DNA from: Nostoc sp. NMS7
GTDB taxonomy: Bacteria; Cyanobacteriota; Cyanobacteriia; Cyanobacteriales; Nostocaceae
Length of the DNA: 51,534 nt
Assembly: GCF_017115085.1 (NCBI RefSeq)
Contig: NZ_JABXKJ010000220.1
Location: 1-51,534 of the forward strand
Reading direction: 5' to 3'
Part shown: positions 34,521 through 43,260 of the stretch, in pieces
Layout of the letters: each line of letters opens with the position of its first letter
Position numbering within the stretch: the first letter of the stretch is position 1
Notes under the pieces: model-generated
Database searches by the model: none
What the model was told of the DNA's origin: nothing
What the model saw: the letters and a program-made list of their open reading frames with translations, nothing else
Position numbers and translations under genes: made by a program

Positions 34521-35360
34521 TTAAGCAGCGTTTATTCTTTGTAAACCAGTGTAAATATTAAACCGTTCTCCGCGTAGGAATCCAATTAAGGTAATTCCGA
34601 ATTCCTTGGCGACAGACACCGCCAAACTACTGGGAGCGGAAACAGAACAAACAATAGGAATTCCAGCAGTTGTAGACTTTTGCAAAATCTCAAAACTAGA
34701 GCGTCCACTGACTAGGACAATACAATTATTTAAAGGTAATTCGTTACTGAGCAAAGCTGTACCAATCAATTTATCCAAAGCATTGTGTCGCCCAACATCC
34801 TCCCACAGATTTAACAGTTGTCCTTGAGCATCGAAGGTAGCCGCAGCGTGCAAACCCCCTGTAGCAGTGAAGATACCTTGAGCAGCCCGGAGCTTGTCTG
34901 GTAAGCTATAGATGATCTCAGGTGTTACCGTTGGGCCAGAAGGAATCACTGGACATCCCCGCAGACGCAAAGCCTCAAGGCTAGCTTTACCACACACTCC
35001 ACAGGCGCTACTAGTGTAAAAATGACGCTCCAAAGGCTGTAAATCTGGAATCAACCCATCCCGCAGTTCTACATTTACGATGTTATGGCGCTGTTCACCA
35101 TCTACTAATTCATCAACGCAGTAGCTGATACGTCGGATATCTTCTCTGCGGCTAACGACTCCTTCACTGTAGAGGAAACCAGCAGCTAGTTCAAAATCTG
35201 CCCCTGGTGTCCGCATTGTGACAGCTACCGTCTTCTGGAAAGGAACAAGGCGAATTTCTAAAGGTTCCTCTGTAGTGAGATGATCTAAACGAGGCCGCAC
35301 TTGACCATTTTCCACAACCCAGACAGTGGCTTTTGTCTTGCTTTTAGTTGCCATTTTCAT
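34521..35360 (-). CDS. fdhD: formate dehydrogenase accessory sulfurtransferase FdhD
   Basis: A 279-residue protein with the cysteine motif SSACGVCGKAS, plus GLHAAATFD, EDVGRHNALDK and VSGRSSFEI, which define FdhD. In other bacteria it passes sulfur from IscS to the molybdenum/tungsten cofactor of formate dehydrogenase. No formate dehydrogenase gene is in this window, so its client must be another bis-MGD enzyme elsewhere, such as nitrate reductase (inference). The start is MKMATKSK; either Met is possible. Confidence 0.95.
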   Translation of the reverse strand: MKMATKSKTKATVWVVENGQVRPRLDHLTTEEPLEIRLVPFQKTVAVTMRTPGADFELAAGFLYSEGVVSRREDIRRISYCVDELVDGEQRHNIVNVELRDGLIPDLQPLERHFYTSSACGVCGKASLEALRLRGCPVIPSGPTVTPEIIYSLPDKLRAAQGIFTATGGLHAAATFDAQGQLLNLWEDVGRHNALDKLIGTALLSNELPLNNCIVLVSGRSSFEILQKSTTAGIPIVCSVSAPSSLAVSVAKEFGITLIGFLRGERFNIYTGLQRINAA

Positions 35361-35566
35361 TTTTATGAGAGTTGGTGAATTTAAATTTTGATACTAATCT
35401 GGGAATAAAGTAATGCTATTTGTATATCAGATGTCTCTTTGATGCTCACCAACTACTTTGTGCTGTTGAGCTAGTTCGGCTAGTACAGCACAGGGTAAAT
35501 AAACCACCCATTCAAAATCAATACTTCGGCAGAGCTACGTAACCATGAAACGCTTACCCTGTAGTC

Positions 35567-35594
35567 ATTTTGAATTTTGAATTTTGAATTTTGA
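35567..35594. repeat. STRR: four copies of ATTTTGA
   Basis: Four exact tandem copies of ATTTTGA followed by ATTC. They lie 40 bases before the serine hydrolase start, so the promoter or leader of that gene contains the array. Confidence 0.85.
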
Positions 35595-35634
35595 ATTCCG
35601 CCCTGCGGTACTAGGTTTCTATTTAGGAAGTAAA

Positions 35635-36816
35635 ATGAACCTAAAATTTTTGGCTTTCAGCAAAATTTTATTTGCAATAGTCTTTGTAATTTCCCTTGGT
35701 TTTGCAGGATACCTAGTGGGTGATAACATTAGTCAGAGAGTAATTGAAAAATCTCTTGCTAAACAAGTCATGTCTACCTCTACTGTAGGAAAAAGTTCTC
35801 AACTACAGAGACTTTTAAATGAGATAGTTGTAGAACAAAAAATCCCTGGTGCAGTCATGTATATTTCTACACCCAAAGGTGATTGGCTGGGAGCATCTGG
35901 TGTGAATAACTTGTCAACTAAAACCCGGATGAAAACCACAGATGGCTTTTCTATTGCCAGTATGAGTAAAACTTTTATGGCGGTGGTTGTGCTGAAATTA
36001 GTTGCACAAGGGAAGATAGAATTAGATCAGGCGATCGTAACCTACTTACCAAGAGACATCAGTCCTCATATTATCAACAGCGACAGAATTACAGTTCGTC
36101 AACTGCTCAACCATACCAGTGGTATTGCGGAATACCTAGAAACAAAAGAGTTTATTCAAGCTACAGCGAAAAGAAGTCGCTCACAGCCTTGGACAGCCAG
36201 AGAAGCTATTCGGTATATGTACCAAGAAGAACCGCGTGCAAATCCCGGAGAAAAATTTATTTATACTGATGGCAACTACATTCTATTGGAACTGATTGTT
36301 GAAAATATAACTAAAGGAACTCTCGCCCAAGCAATCCGCAATCAGATTTTAAAACCATTAAGATTAAAACATACCTTTACGGAACTGCGCGAACCGACAA
36401 TTGGAGAAGTTGCTACAGGTTATGGCGATCGCCATAAGCATGGTAAGCTAGATAGCTACGCCCAAGTCAATGATGGCAATGGTTTAGGAGATGGTGGATT
36501 GGTTTCAACAGCAGAGGATTTAGCCAAGTTCGCCAAAGCGTTATTTGTCAAAAAAACCTTACTCTCCCCGAAGATGCTCAAAGAAATGCTGAAATTTAAA
36601 GATAATGGCGAAGGCTATAGCTATGGCTTAGGTGTAGAACGGTTTTCATCTCCTTTGGCAAAAGCAATTGGGCATAGTGGTACAGCTTATGGCTTCGTAA
36701 CATTGCTTGCGTATCTCCCCAATCAAAATACCACCATTATAGTGCTGCTAAACAATCAGGATGTTGATATTAAATCAGTAGCTAGGACAGGTCTGGAAGT
36801 TGTCGAGAATCATTGA
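35635..36816 (+). CDS. exported serine hydrolase, class C beta-lactamase/DD-peptidase family
   Basis: 393 residues from the ATG at 35635, with GGAAG upstream; a longer frame from 35584 is less likely. An N-terminal hydrophobic segment (ILFAIVFVISLGFAGYLVG) exports or anchors it. The active-site SxxK is SMSK (FSIASMSKTF), YxN is replaced by YTDGNY, and the third motif is GHSGTAYGF. Such enzymes act on peptidoglycan or small esters; beta-lactam resistance is not implied. Its stop lies 14 bases from the transposase wreck. Confidence 0.92.
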   Translation: MNLKFLAFSKILFAIVFVISLGFAGYLVGDNISQRVIEKSLAKQVMSTSTVGKSSQLQRLLNEIVVEQKIPGAVMYISTPKGDWLGASGVNNLSTKTRMKTTDGFSIASMSKTFMAVVVLKLVAQGKIELDQAIVTYLPRDISPHIINSDRITVRQLLNHTSGIAEYLETKEFIQATAKRSRSQPWTAREAIRYMYQEEPRANPGEKFIYTDGNYILLELIVENITKGTLAQAIRNQILKPLRLKHTFTELREPTIGEVATGYGDRHKHGKLDSYAQVNDGNGLGDGGLVSTAEDLAKFAKALFVKKTLLSPKMLKEMLKFKDNGEGYSYGLGVERFSSPLAKAIGHSGTAYGFVTLLAYLPNQNTTIIVLLNNQDVDIKSVARTGLEVVENH

Positions 36817-36964
36817 TCCTAATTTGTAATTATGCTTGTAGGGCTTTGACTGCTAGAGGCTCTATTACTTGCTCAAACAGTCCGATAAACAGGTGCGCTG
36901 GCAAGAAGTTCCCAAGGCGTTGAGATAGAGCTTGCCGACTCACCTGCATTGCCTCAATGAAAAT

Positions 36965-37009
36965 CGGCTATCCCGGACACCCCTCTTGTTGGGATGTCCG
37001 GGATAGCCG
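36965..37009. repeat. hairpin repeat inside the transposase remnant
   Basis: CGGCTATCCCGGACA (36965-36979) and TGTCCGGGATAGCCG (36995-37009) are perfect complements. Part of the insertion that separates the second and third pieces of the transposase. Confidence 0.8.
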
Positions 37010-37057
37010 CCCGCCTTTCCATTGTCATTAGTCATTGGTACTAATGACTTCGATTTA

Positions 37058-37078
37058 CCCCCGGCTTCAAGCCGGGGG
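37058..37078. repeat. GC-rich palindrome
   Basis: CCCCCGGCTT and AAGCCGGGGG flank a single C: a perfect 10-bp hairpin at the junction between transposase sequence and inserted sequence. Such hairpins occur at ends of IS200/IS605-type elements, but no such transposase is present here. Confidence 0.7.
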
Positions 37079-37560
37079 ATGAGTTAACCCACAACAATCC
37101 TTCAACTTCCAGGCAGCCCAGCACATCTGTTAAATGCTGTATTTGTCGATACACTAGACTCAATACTATTGCTGCCATCACTGTTAGGGTTAGTACACGA
37201 TGCCGTTCGCGGAGCGTCTCCTAGAGAAGGCGGGCTATGCCGGAGCGCAAACTACGTTTAAAGTCTTTTACCCCTTTGAGATTGGCAAATGTACCCGGAC
37301 TGATTAACTCAAACAGCCGCGATTCTATCTCTTGGCTTGATGGGGCGGGGACGGTGACTTGATGCCGAAAATCTGGATTTCCTTGTTTTTTCCGTGGCTG
37401 ACTCATGGTTATTCTCAACACAAGGGTGTTGAGTTTATCCATTCAGTTTTACCCACTTGACAAGTTTCTATTTTTCTTAACTTGACACCAATGGCTTTTT
37501 GGCCCGTCCTTTTTTTCAGGTGGGAAAGTTTAGTTACAATAACCGCAAACTAGGGACTGA

Positions 37561-37607
37561 CAACAAATAAATTACCCAATCTTGTGGGGTGGGCCAAAAA
37601 GCCCACC
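37561..37607. mobile_element. truncated relative of the 31202 MITE, ending at the transporter stop
   Basis: AAATAAATTA and CTTGTGGGGTGGGC match the left half of the element at 31202-31325. GGTGGGC (37588-37594) and GCCCACC (37601-37607) form a hairpin just beyond the stop of the BASS gene, so the element may now serve as that gene's terminator. Confidence 0.55.
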
Positions 37608-38480
37608 TTAGCTTAGAGGCTGCTCTATCTCTACACCCGTTCCTTGGTTTAGTTCTATGAACTTTGGCCCAGCGATCAAAACTACAATCATCATTAAAAT
37701 ACTCGTCACCATGATGATGCTCACCACGCTGGGATCTTCAAAATTACTTGTAGCTACTAATAATGCTGCGGCAAAATTACGTTGAGCTGTTCCTACTCCT
37801 AGCACTCGTTGGGTATCGATACCAGGACCGCCCAAAAGATAACCGACGCTAAAGGAGAAGACTATGAAAACGGCACAAACTAAGATTGCACCTGTTTGTA
37901 ATAAGCCAATGATATCGTTAGTGTGAACTATCAGCCTGACAACCAGACCTAAAAGCAATCCAGCATTAGATAATTTGAACAAAATCGGCTGGATAATGGG
38001 GGCGATCGCACTCAATTTTGCTTTGATGAATAACCCAATGATCAATGGGCTGACCATCATTAACAATAAGGGTTTGGCAATATCCCAAGAGTTAATTTGC
38101 ACACCTTCCACTACTAAGGGCAGTACAATCGGCATATAAAAAATTGTGCCCAGCATTAGCAACATCATTAATCCCACCGAGAAAGCTATATTGCCTTTGA
38201 CTATCTGGGCAAGTTTAGGTAGTGCTGGAGGTCCTGATGCTACTGCCATGATCAGTAAGCCATCTCTGAGTGGTTCACTTAAATGTACTACTTGTAGTAA
38301 TAAATATACAAAAAGCGGCACTAGCACAAAATTTGTTAGCAGCGATGATATGACTAAGCGAAGGTTGCGGAGTGGTTCCCAAATCTGTTGTACAGTTAGA
38401 CTTAACCCTGCACCCAGCATGGTGAACACGATAAATGTGAAAAGTGCGAGTTTATCGATTATTGACAAGATTTCGTTCAT
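37608..38480 (-). CDS. BASS family (bile acid:sodium symporter-like) transporter
   Basis: 290 residues from MNEILSIIDK at 38480. The upstream open frame to 38630 is a G/A-rich repeat and is excluded. Nine or ten TM helices are predicted. Characteristic blocks: GAGLSLTVQQIWEPLRN, LMMLLMLGTIFYMPIVLP, and GVGTAQRNFAAALLVATSNF with the conserved TAQRN sodium-site region. It imports organic anions with sodium. It lies downstream of the sulfatase on the same strand, 194 bases away, so it may take up the desulfated product (inference). Confidence 0.9.
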   Translation of the reverse strand: MNEILSIIDKLALFTFIVFTMLGAGLSLTVQQIWEPLRNLRLVISSLLTNFVLVPLFVYLLLQVVHLSEPLRDGLLIMAVASGPPALPKLAQIVKGNIAFSVGLMMLLMLGTIFYMPIVLPLVVEGVQINSWDIAKPLLLMMVSPLIIGLFIKAKLSAIAPIIQPILFKLSNAGLLLGLVVRLIVHTNDIIGLLQTGAILVCAVFIVFSFSVGYLLGGPGIDTQRVLGVGTAQRNFAAALLVATSNFEDPSVVSIIMVTSILMMIVVLIAGPKFIELNQGTGVEIEQPLS

Positions 38481-38674
38481 GATTTTTTTCTCACACAGAG
38501 GGGCGGAGGGGCGAAGAAGCAGGGGAGCAGGGGAGACAAGGGGACAAGGGGGACAAGGAGACAAGGGGGAATTATTGAACAAGTCTCTCCCTTGTCTCCC
38601 CCCTCTACCTTGTCTCTTCTCCATGCCCAATGCCCATTTGCCCTGAGCGAAGCCGAAGGGATGCCCAATGCTTA

Positions 38675-41059
38675 TTACTTCAATTCCAGGGTGACTTGCT
38701 GTAAGTTGCCGGTGAATGCAAAGGGTGTTTGGTAACTATCTACCGCAGGTGTGCCAGTATCTTGACCAACATCAAAGGTTTCATCTAAACCAAATCTGTA
38801 GCCTACGGTTTGCTCAATGCGGCCTTCGGCAACCTGTTGATCGTTGATCAAGAGCTTACCAGTACCGCCTGCCCCCGGAGTGCCACCATCATAAGTAAAG
38901 TCAAATTTGATTTGGGATTTGCCGATCGCAATTGGTTGGGAAGATTGAATGATTGTGCGATCGCTATTCAGGAAGTTGTAAGCAAAGGTGGGTTTACCTT
39001 CTTTCAAGAAGAAACTCCAACCCGCAAAACGTCCGCCTTGGGTGACTAAAACGCCTTCAGTACCAAATGAAGCAGCATCTACATCGGCAGTGATGCTAAA
39101 GGAGCGATTCTTAATATTGGGAGCGCTGCCTTCGGGAATCCCTGCAACAGATGTGTAATAAGTAAAGCTATTGCGTCCTGTGATTAGGTTGGAACGGATT
39201 TTGACATCAAACCGTTGAAGTAAGCGATCGTCCAAGGGCAGAACTTTGTATTTCTCTGCTTCCTTCAGAAATAGATTTTGTAGTTGCGCTAACTTGTCAG
39301 GGTTCTGCTTGGCTAAATCGTTGGCTTCACTGAAGTCTTTGGTAATATCGTATAGTTCCCAATTATCTTCATCGAAAGTGGTTTTGGAAACACGCTCCCA
39401 AGGTAAGCGTCCATGACGGGCGGCTGCTACCCAACCTTGATCGTAAATGCCACGATTGCCAAACATCTCAAAATACTGGGTTTTGTGATCGGATGGTACA
39501 GCAGGATTATCAAAGCTATAAACAAGGCTAGTACCTTCGATAGGTTGTTGTTTTACACCGTTGACTACCTCTGGTTCTTCAATCCCCACAGCTTCCAGAA
39601 TTGTAGGCGCAATATCAATTACATGATGGAATTGGCTTCGCAGTTCACCACGATTTTTGATGCGATTGCCCCAAGCCACAACTAAACCATTCCGGGTTCC
39701 GCCGAAGTGAGAAGCAATTTGTTTTGTCCATTGAAAGGGGCTATCCACTGCCCAAGCCCAAGCTGCATGAAAATGATTGAAGGTTTTTGGCCCACCTAAA
39801 TCATCTAAAGCCGCGAGAACTTCTTGAGGACTTTCTGCTACGCCATTAAAGACTTTTAATTCATTAACACTACCTGTTAAGCCGCCTTCAGCACTCGCAC
39901 CATTATCCCCGGCAATGAAAAAGACTAAGGTGTTATCCAATTCACCCAGTTGGTCAATCGCGTCAATGACTCTACCAATTTGTGCATCGGTATGGCTGAG
40001 GAAACCTGCAAATACTTCCGCCTGACGCGCATAAACTTTCTGCTCGGTGGGAGTGAGGGAATCCCAAGCTGGGAGTTCCGCCGGTCGAGGAGTCAGCTTA
40101 GTATCGGCGGGAATTACACCAAGGGCTAGCTGACGAGCAAAGATGTCTTCGCGTAATTTATCCCAACCTTGATCAAATTTACCCTTGTACTTGTCGATCC
40201 ATTCCTTCGGTGCATGGTGTGGGGCATGGGTAGCGCCAGTGGCAAAGTAGGTAAAGAAGGGTTTATCAGGAGCGATCGCTTGTTGGGTACGAATCCACTT
40301 AATCGCATGGTCTGCTAGATCGGGGGTGAGGTGATAATCAGGGCGATTGCTTGGTTTCTGAATATGTTGGGTATTTTCTACCAAAGCTGGACTCCATTGA
40401 TTGGTATCACCGCCCAGAAATCCATAGAAGTACTCAAAACCTAAACCTGTCGGCCAGCGATCAAATGGGCCTGCGGCACTAGTTTCATAGTCTGGGGTAT
40501 TGTGCCATTTGCCAAAGGCCGCCGTGTTATATCCATAGTCTCGCAATACTTCGGCGATCGTTGCCGCACTTCTAGGTAAAATCGCAGTATAACCTGGGTA
40601 GCCTGTGGCTAACTCCGTAACCACACCTGTACTCACAGAATGATGGTTGCGTCCTGTGAGCAATGCGGCTCTGGTAGGAGAGCAGAGTGCTGTAGTGTGG
40701 AATTGGTTATAACGCAATCCCCTTTCTGCTAGACAGTCTAAATTAGGCGTATTGATCAGACCGCCAAAGGTGCTGGTTTGTCCAAAACCGACATCATCAA
40801 GCAACACCAGCAAAACGTTTGGTGCATTTTCTGGAGCCTTAATGGGTTTGGGGAAGTCTGGTTCGGATTCTTTGTAAGTAATGCCAATTTTGCCTTGAAA
40901 AGATGGTTGGGGTAATGGCAATTTGTCGCCGTAGTCTGCCCAAGCAGGTAGAGGTAAGAGACTAGAAAATATTAGCGTCAGGGCTGTCAAAAAGGCGATC
41001 GCACCAGAAGTTAACTTCAGAGATACATACAAAGAATCTTTCTTGTGAGGATCAGTCAT
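38675..41059 (-). CDS. exported arylsulfatase (type I, formylglycine-dependent)
   Basis: 794 residues. A signal peptide ends at PLPAWA. The metal-binding Asp pair is at 88-89 (LLDDVGFG). The formylglycine site is Cys126 in CSPTRAALLTGR, the full C-x-P-x-R consensus. Later conserved GKWHN, HAPHHAPKEW and AGDNGASAEGG follow, and a beta-rich C-terminal part from about 620 holds a sandwich-like domain. It cleaves sulfate esters, probably to obtain sulfur, in the periplasm or outside. The gene for the formylglycine-generating enzyme lies directly upstream on the same strand (37 bases). Confidence 0.95.
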   Translation of the reverse strand: MTDPHKKDSLYVSLKLTSGAIAFLTALTLIFSSLLPLPAWADYGDKLPLPQPSFQGKIGITYKESEPDFPKPIKAPENAPNVLLVLLDDVGFGQTSTFGGLINTPNLDCLAERGLRYNQFHTTALCSPTRAALLTGRNHHSVSTGVVTELATGYPGYTAILPRSAATIAEVLRDYGYNTAAFGKWHNTPDYETSAAGPFDRWPTGLGFEYFYGFLGGDTNQWSPALVENTQHIQKPSNRPDYHLTPDLADHAIKWIRTQQAIAPDKPFFTYFATGATHAPHHAPKEWIDKYKGKFDQGWDKLREDIFARQLALGVIPADTKLTPRPAELPAWDSLTPTEQKVYARQAEVFAGFLSHTDAQIGRVIDAIDQLGELDNTLVFFIAGDNGASAEGGLTGSVNELKVFNGVAESPQEVLAALDDLGGPKTFNHFHAAWAWAVDSPFQWTKQIASHFGGTRNGLVVAWGNRIKNRGELRSQFHHVIDIAPTILEAVGIEEPEVVNGVKQQPIEGTSLVYSFDNPAVPSDHKTQYFEMFGNRGIYDQGWVAAARHGRLPWERVSKTTFDEDNWELYDITKDFSEANDLAKQNPDKLAQLQNLFLKEAEKYKVLPLDDRLLQRFDVKIRSNLITGRNSFTYYTSVAGIPEGSAPNIKNRSFSITADVDAASFGTEGVLVTQGGRFAGWSFFLKEGKPTFAYNFLNSDRTIIQSSQPIAIGKSQIKFDFTYDGGTPGAGGTGKLLINDQQVAEGRIEQTVGYRFGLDETFDVGQDTGTPAVDSYQTPFAFTGNLQQVTLELK

Positions 41060-41096
41060 ACAATTTTGGATTTGAGATTTTGGACTTCGGCTACGC

Positions 41097-42131
41097 TCAG
41101 TCGAACGATTTTGGATTTATAGGTAATGTGCTGGAAGGTAAATTTTTAACTAGCCGAAACCCGATATGAGTAGTTCCCGTATCTGGTGATTCTGACTCCC
41201 GCGCCGCCGGACGGAAGCGGCTACAGTAATTGGGAGCGCAGAGATATGATCCCCCCTTGATCACGTGTAACTCTGATTCATCGGGCTTTTTGGGATCAAA
41301 GCTTTGATTTAAGGCAATAGGATTAATTTGATGGGATTTGCGATCGTGTCCGATTTGAAAGAAATCAGTAGTCCATTCCCACACATTGCCGGCCATATCA
41401 TAGAGTCCATAACCATTGGGTGCAAAAGAACCGACGGGAGCAATGCCCAAGTGACCATCGGCTTTGGTGTTGAAAAAGGGAAAAATTCCTTGCCAAGTGT
41501 TGGCTCTATGTTCAGAATATTCATTGCCCCAAGCATAGGTTGCACCATCCAAGCCACCACGGGCGGCGTATTCCCATTGGGCTTCGCTGGGCAGGGATTT
41601 TACTGACCATTTAGCGTAGGCTAGGGCATCTTCGTAAGCTATGTGAACAACTGGATAGTTGGATTTGTTAGCGATTGCACTGTCTGGGCCAAAGGGATGT
41701 TGCCAATTCGCGCCAGTAGTCCAATGCCACCAACTCAGAAAGGAAACTTGCTTGATGCCTGGTTTTGCGATCTCAAACACTAGGGAACCCGGTAATCGCT
41801 GCTCATCGGGTAAATCGGGAAACTGTTCTTGAGATAAGGGACGTTCCGCAACTGTCACATATCCTGTTTCTTTGACAAATTCGCTAAATTGTGAGTTTGT
41901 TACCTCATATTTATCAATACAGAAGTTAGTCACCGTTACATCTCCAGGCGATCGCTCCTCCACAAAACTGGAATTATCAGACCCCATTTTGAACGTTCCT
42001 CCTGAAATCATCGCCATACCTTGGGGACAGGAATTGACTGTGGCTGCAAATGCAGTTGTATTCATGAATAAGAGTGCGATCGCTATTCCCTGAATGAATA
42101 TTAGTGTGAGAATAGTAATGTTTTTTTCCAT
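41097..42131 (-). CDS. exported formylglycine-generating enzyme (SUMF1 family)
   Basis: 344 residues with a signal peptide (LTLIFIQGIAIALLF...TAFA). The FGE-sulfatase domain opens with GMAMISGGTFKMGS and has FCIDKYEVTNSQF, SEAQWEYAARGG and YDMAGNVWEWTTD. The C-terminal GGSYLCAPNYCSRFRPAA contains the two copper-binding active-site cysteines (298 and 303), as in genuine oxygen-dependent FGEs. That makes it a real Cys-to-formylglycine converter, with the CSPTR site of the neighbouring sulfatase as the obvious substrate. Both proteins carry export signals. The last residues are encoded by a small palindromic repeat (ACTTCGGCTACGCTCAGTCG). Confidence 0.93.
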   Translation of the reverse strand: MEKNITILTLIFIQGIAIALLFMNTTAFAATVNSCPQGMAMISGGTFKMGSDNSSFVEERSPGDVTVTNFCIDKYEVTNSQFSEFVKETGYVTVAERPLSQEQFPDLPDEQRLPGSLVFEIAKPGIKQVSFLSWWHWTTGANWQHPFGPDSAIANKSNYPVVHIAYEDALAYAKWSVKSLPSEAQWEYAARGGLDGATYAWGNEYSEHRANTWQGIFPFFNTKADGHLGIAPVGSFAPNGYGLYDMAGNVWEWTTDFFQIGHDRKSHQINPIALNQSFDPKKPDESELHVIKGGSYLCAPNYCSRFRPAARESESPDTGTTHIGFRLVKNLPSSTLPINPKSFD

Positions 42132-43260
42132 CTCTAATATGCTGATTTTTACTACTTCTAATTGAATGCCTGTAGTTGAGCAATAAGATTCAACTTTGCT
42201 GAAAAATTAGATTATAGATGAACAATTCCCCTTTTCTTCGTAATTTTAGTCAATCTATTTTTCGCCTTATTTATTATCGGAAAATATGGATTGTATATCA
42301 ATAAATTTTCAGAAAATTTTCGATACTTGATACTATGCAGAAACTGTTAAGTCTCAACTCTAATCTTCGACTAATTTACAATAAAGATGTTTATTTTCAC
42401 TAAAATACTAAAAACCGATTGATTTACCGATGTTTATTCTAATATTGATAAACTACATCTTGTGAAAACATAAGTCAAGTACTATTAAGAAAACAGTCAA
42501 TACACATCAAGACTTCCCTTCTGCCCTCAGCATAGCCGCCTTGTTTTGTAATATAAAGTACCTTGTCTGACACAAGTGTCATTAGCGTAGTAGTCTGTCA
42601 ATAAATAATTGACGGATAGGTTTCCTGTAGAGACGGCGATTTATCGCGTCTCTTTAACCATCAAAATGAATTTGACAAAGTAGTAGGCATCGCTATGCGG
42701 GAAAAGTTTCTGCATGATGCTCATCTAGGTAAACAGACTAAATAAAAAACTCCACCCACTCAAGGGAATTGAGTTTTTGGGCATGGGGAATGGGGCATAG
42801 GGCATGGGGAAGAAGTTACTAATGCCCTATGCCCCAAGCGGCGGCGGGAGCAACCTCGACCACCCACTCTTGGGATGGAGAGGGATAGCCGCTTTCAATG
42901 AACGCTCCACCAACTTAGTTGTTTACCTAGGCAAGCATTATGATGCAGCACGAGGGATGTTCAAGCAATGTTAAAGTTATTTTTTTACTGTGTAAGGGAC
43001 TTCAGCTAAAGTCCCTTTGGCACTTTCTGCATTAATATCAAAACTGCTAATGGCGGCAGTGGACTAGTACAGTATTAGTACAAAGTATCTGCGGCGACCA
43101 TACCCTGTTTTCGGTCAAATTCCGTAGTATCCCCTGCCTCTCTATGGGAGTTCCCTATACAATCATGGGGGGTGGATATAGAGCGATGATCAGCCTCAAC
43201 CCCATAGCCAGCCACTCTTGTAGCCTGATAATAATGGTCGGATACACTTCGATCTGAATT
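42132..43260. other. 1.1-kb gene-free stretch with repeats
   Basis: I find no convincing gene or structured RNA. It holds an AT-rich part (42180-42500), a hairpin of the AGACGCG family (42627-42653), a perfect 14-bp inverted repeat GGGGCATAGGGCAT/ATGCCCTATGCCCC (42792-42805, 42822-42835), and AAGGGACTT/AAGTCCCTT (42994-43002, 43009-43017). It lies between two minus-strand genes (aroF-type downstream end and FGE start), so the FGE promoter must be in its left part. Confidence 0.6.
42627..42653. repeat. dispersed hairpin repeat, diverged copy
   Basis: GTAGAGACGGCGATTTATCG followed by CGTCTCT is a diverged member of the AGACGCGATTAATCGCGTCT family seen at 14173 and 15861. Confidence 0.6.

Larger units (their letters stand above)
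36830..37406 (-). pseudogene. IS4-like transposase remnant with nested insertions
   Basis: The pieces read, in order: MSQPRKKQGNPDFRHQ... to FKRSLR; then HRVLTLTVMAAIVLSLVYRQ, IQHLTDVLGCLEVEGLLWV; then EAMQVSRQALSQRLGNFLPA, ending at a TAA (36830-36832). Between the first two lies a 43-base HIP-type palindromic repeat (37203-37246) containing a stop. Between the second and third lies an insertion of about 130 bases with two hairpins. The catalytic C-terminal half of the transposase is missing. This is the N-terminal region of an IS4-type transposase, now dead. Confidence 0.7.

Noticed and set aside
37058..37078. Rho-independent terminator
   Set aside because: Strong hairpin but no T-run, and it lies inside inserted sequence within a transposase remnant; listed as a repeat instead.
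38481..38630. N-terminal extension of the BASS transporter
   Set aside because: Encoded by a G-rich dispersed repeat (AGGGGGACAAGG type); the ATG at 38480 gives the normal family start.
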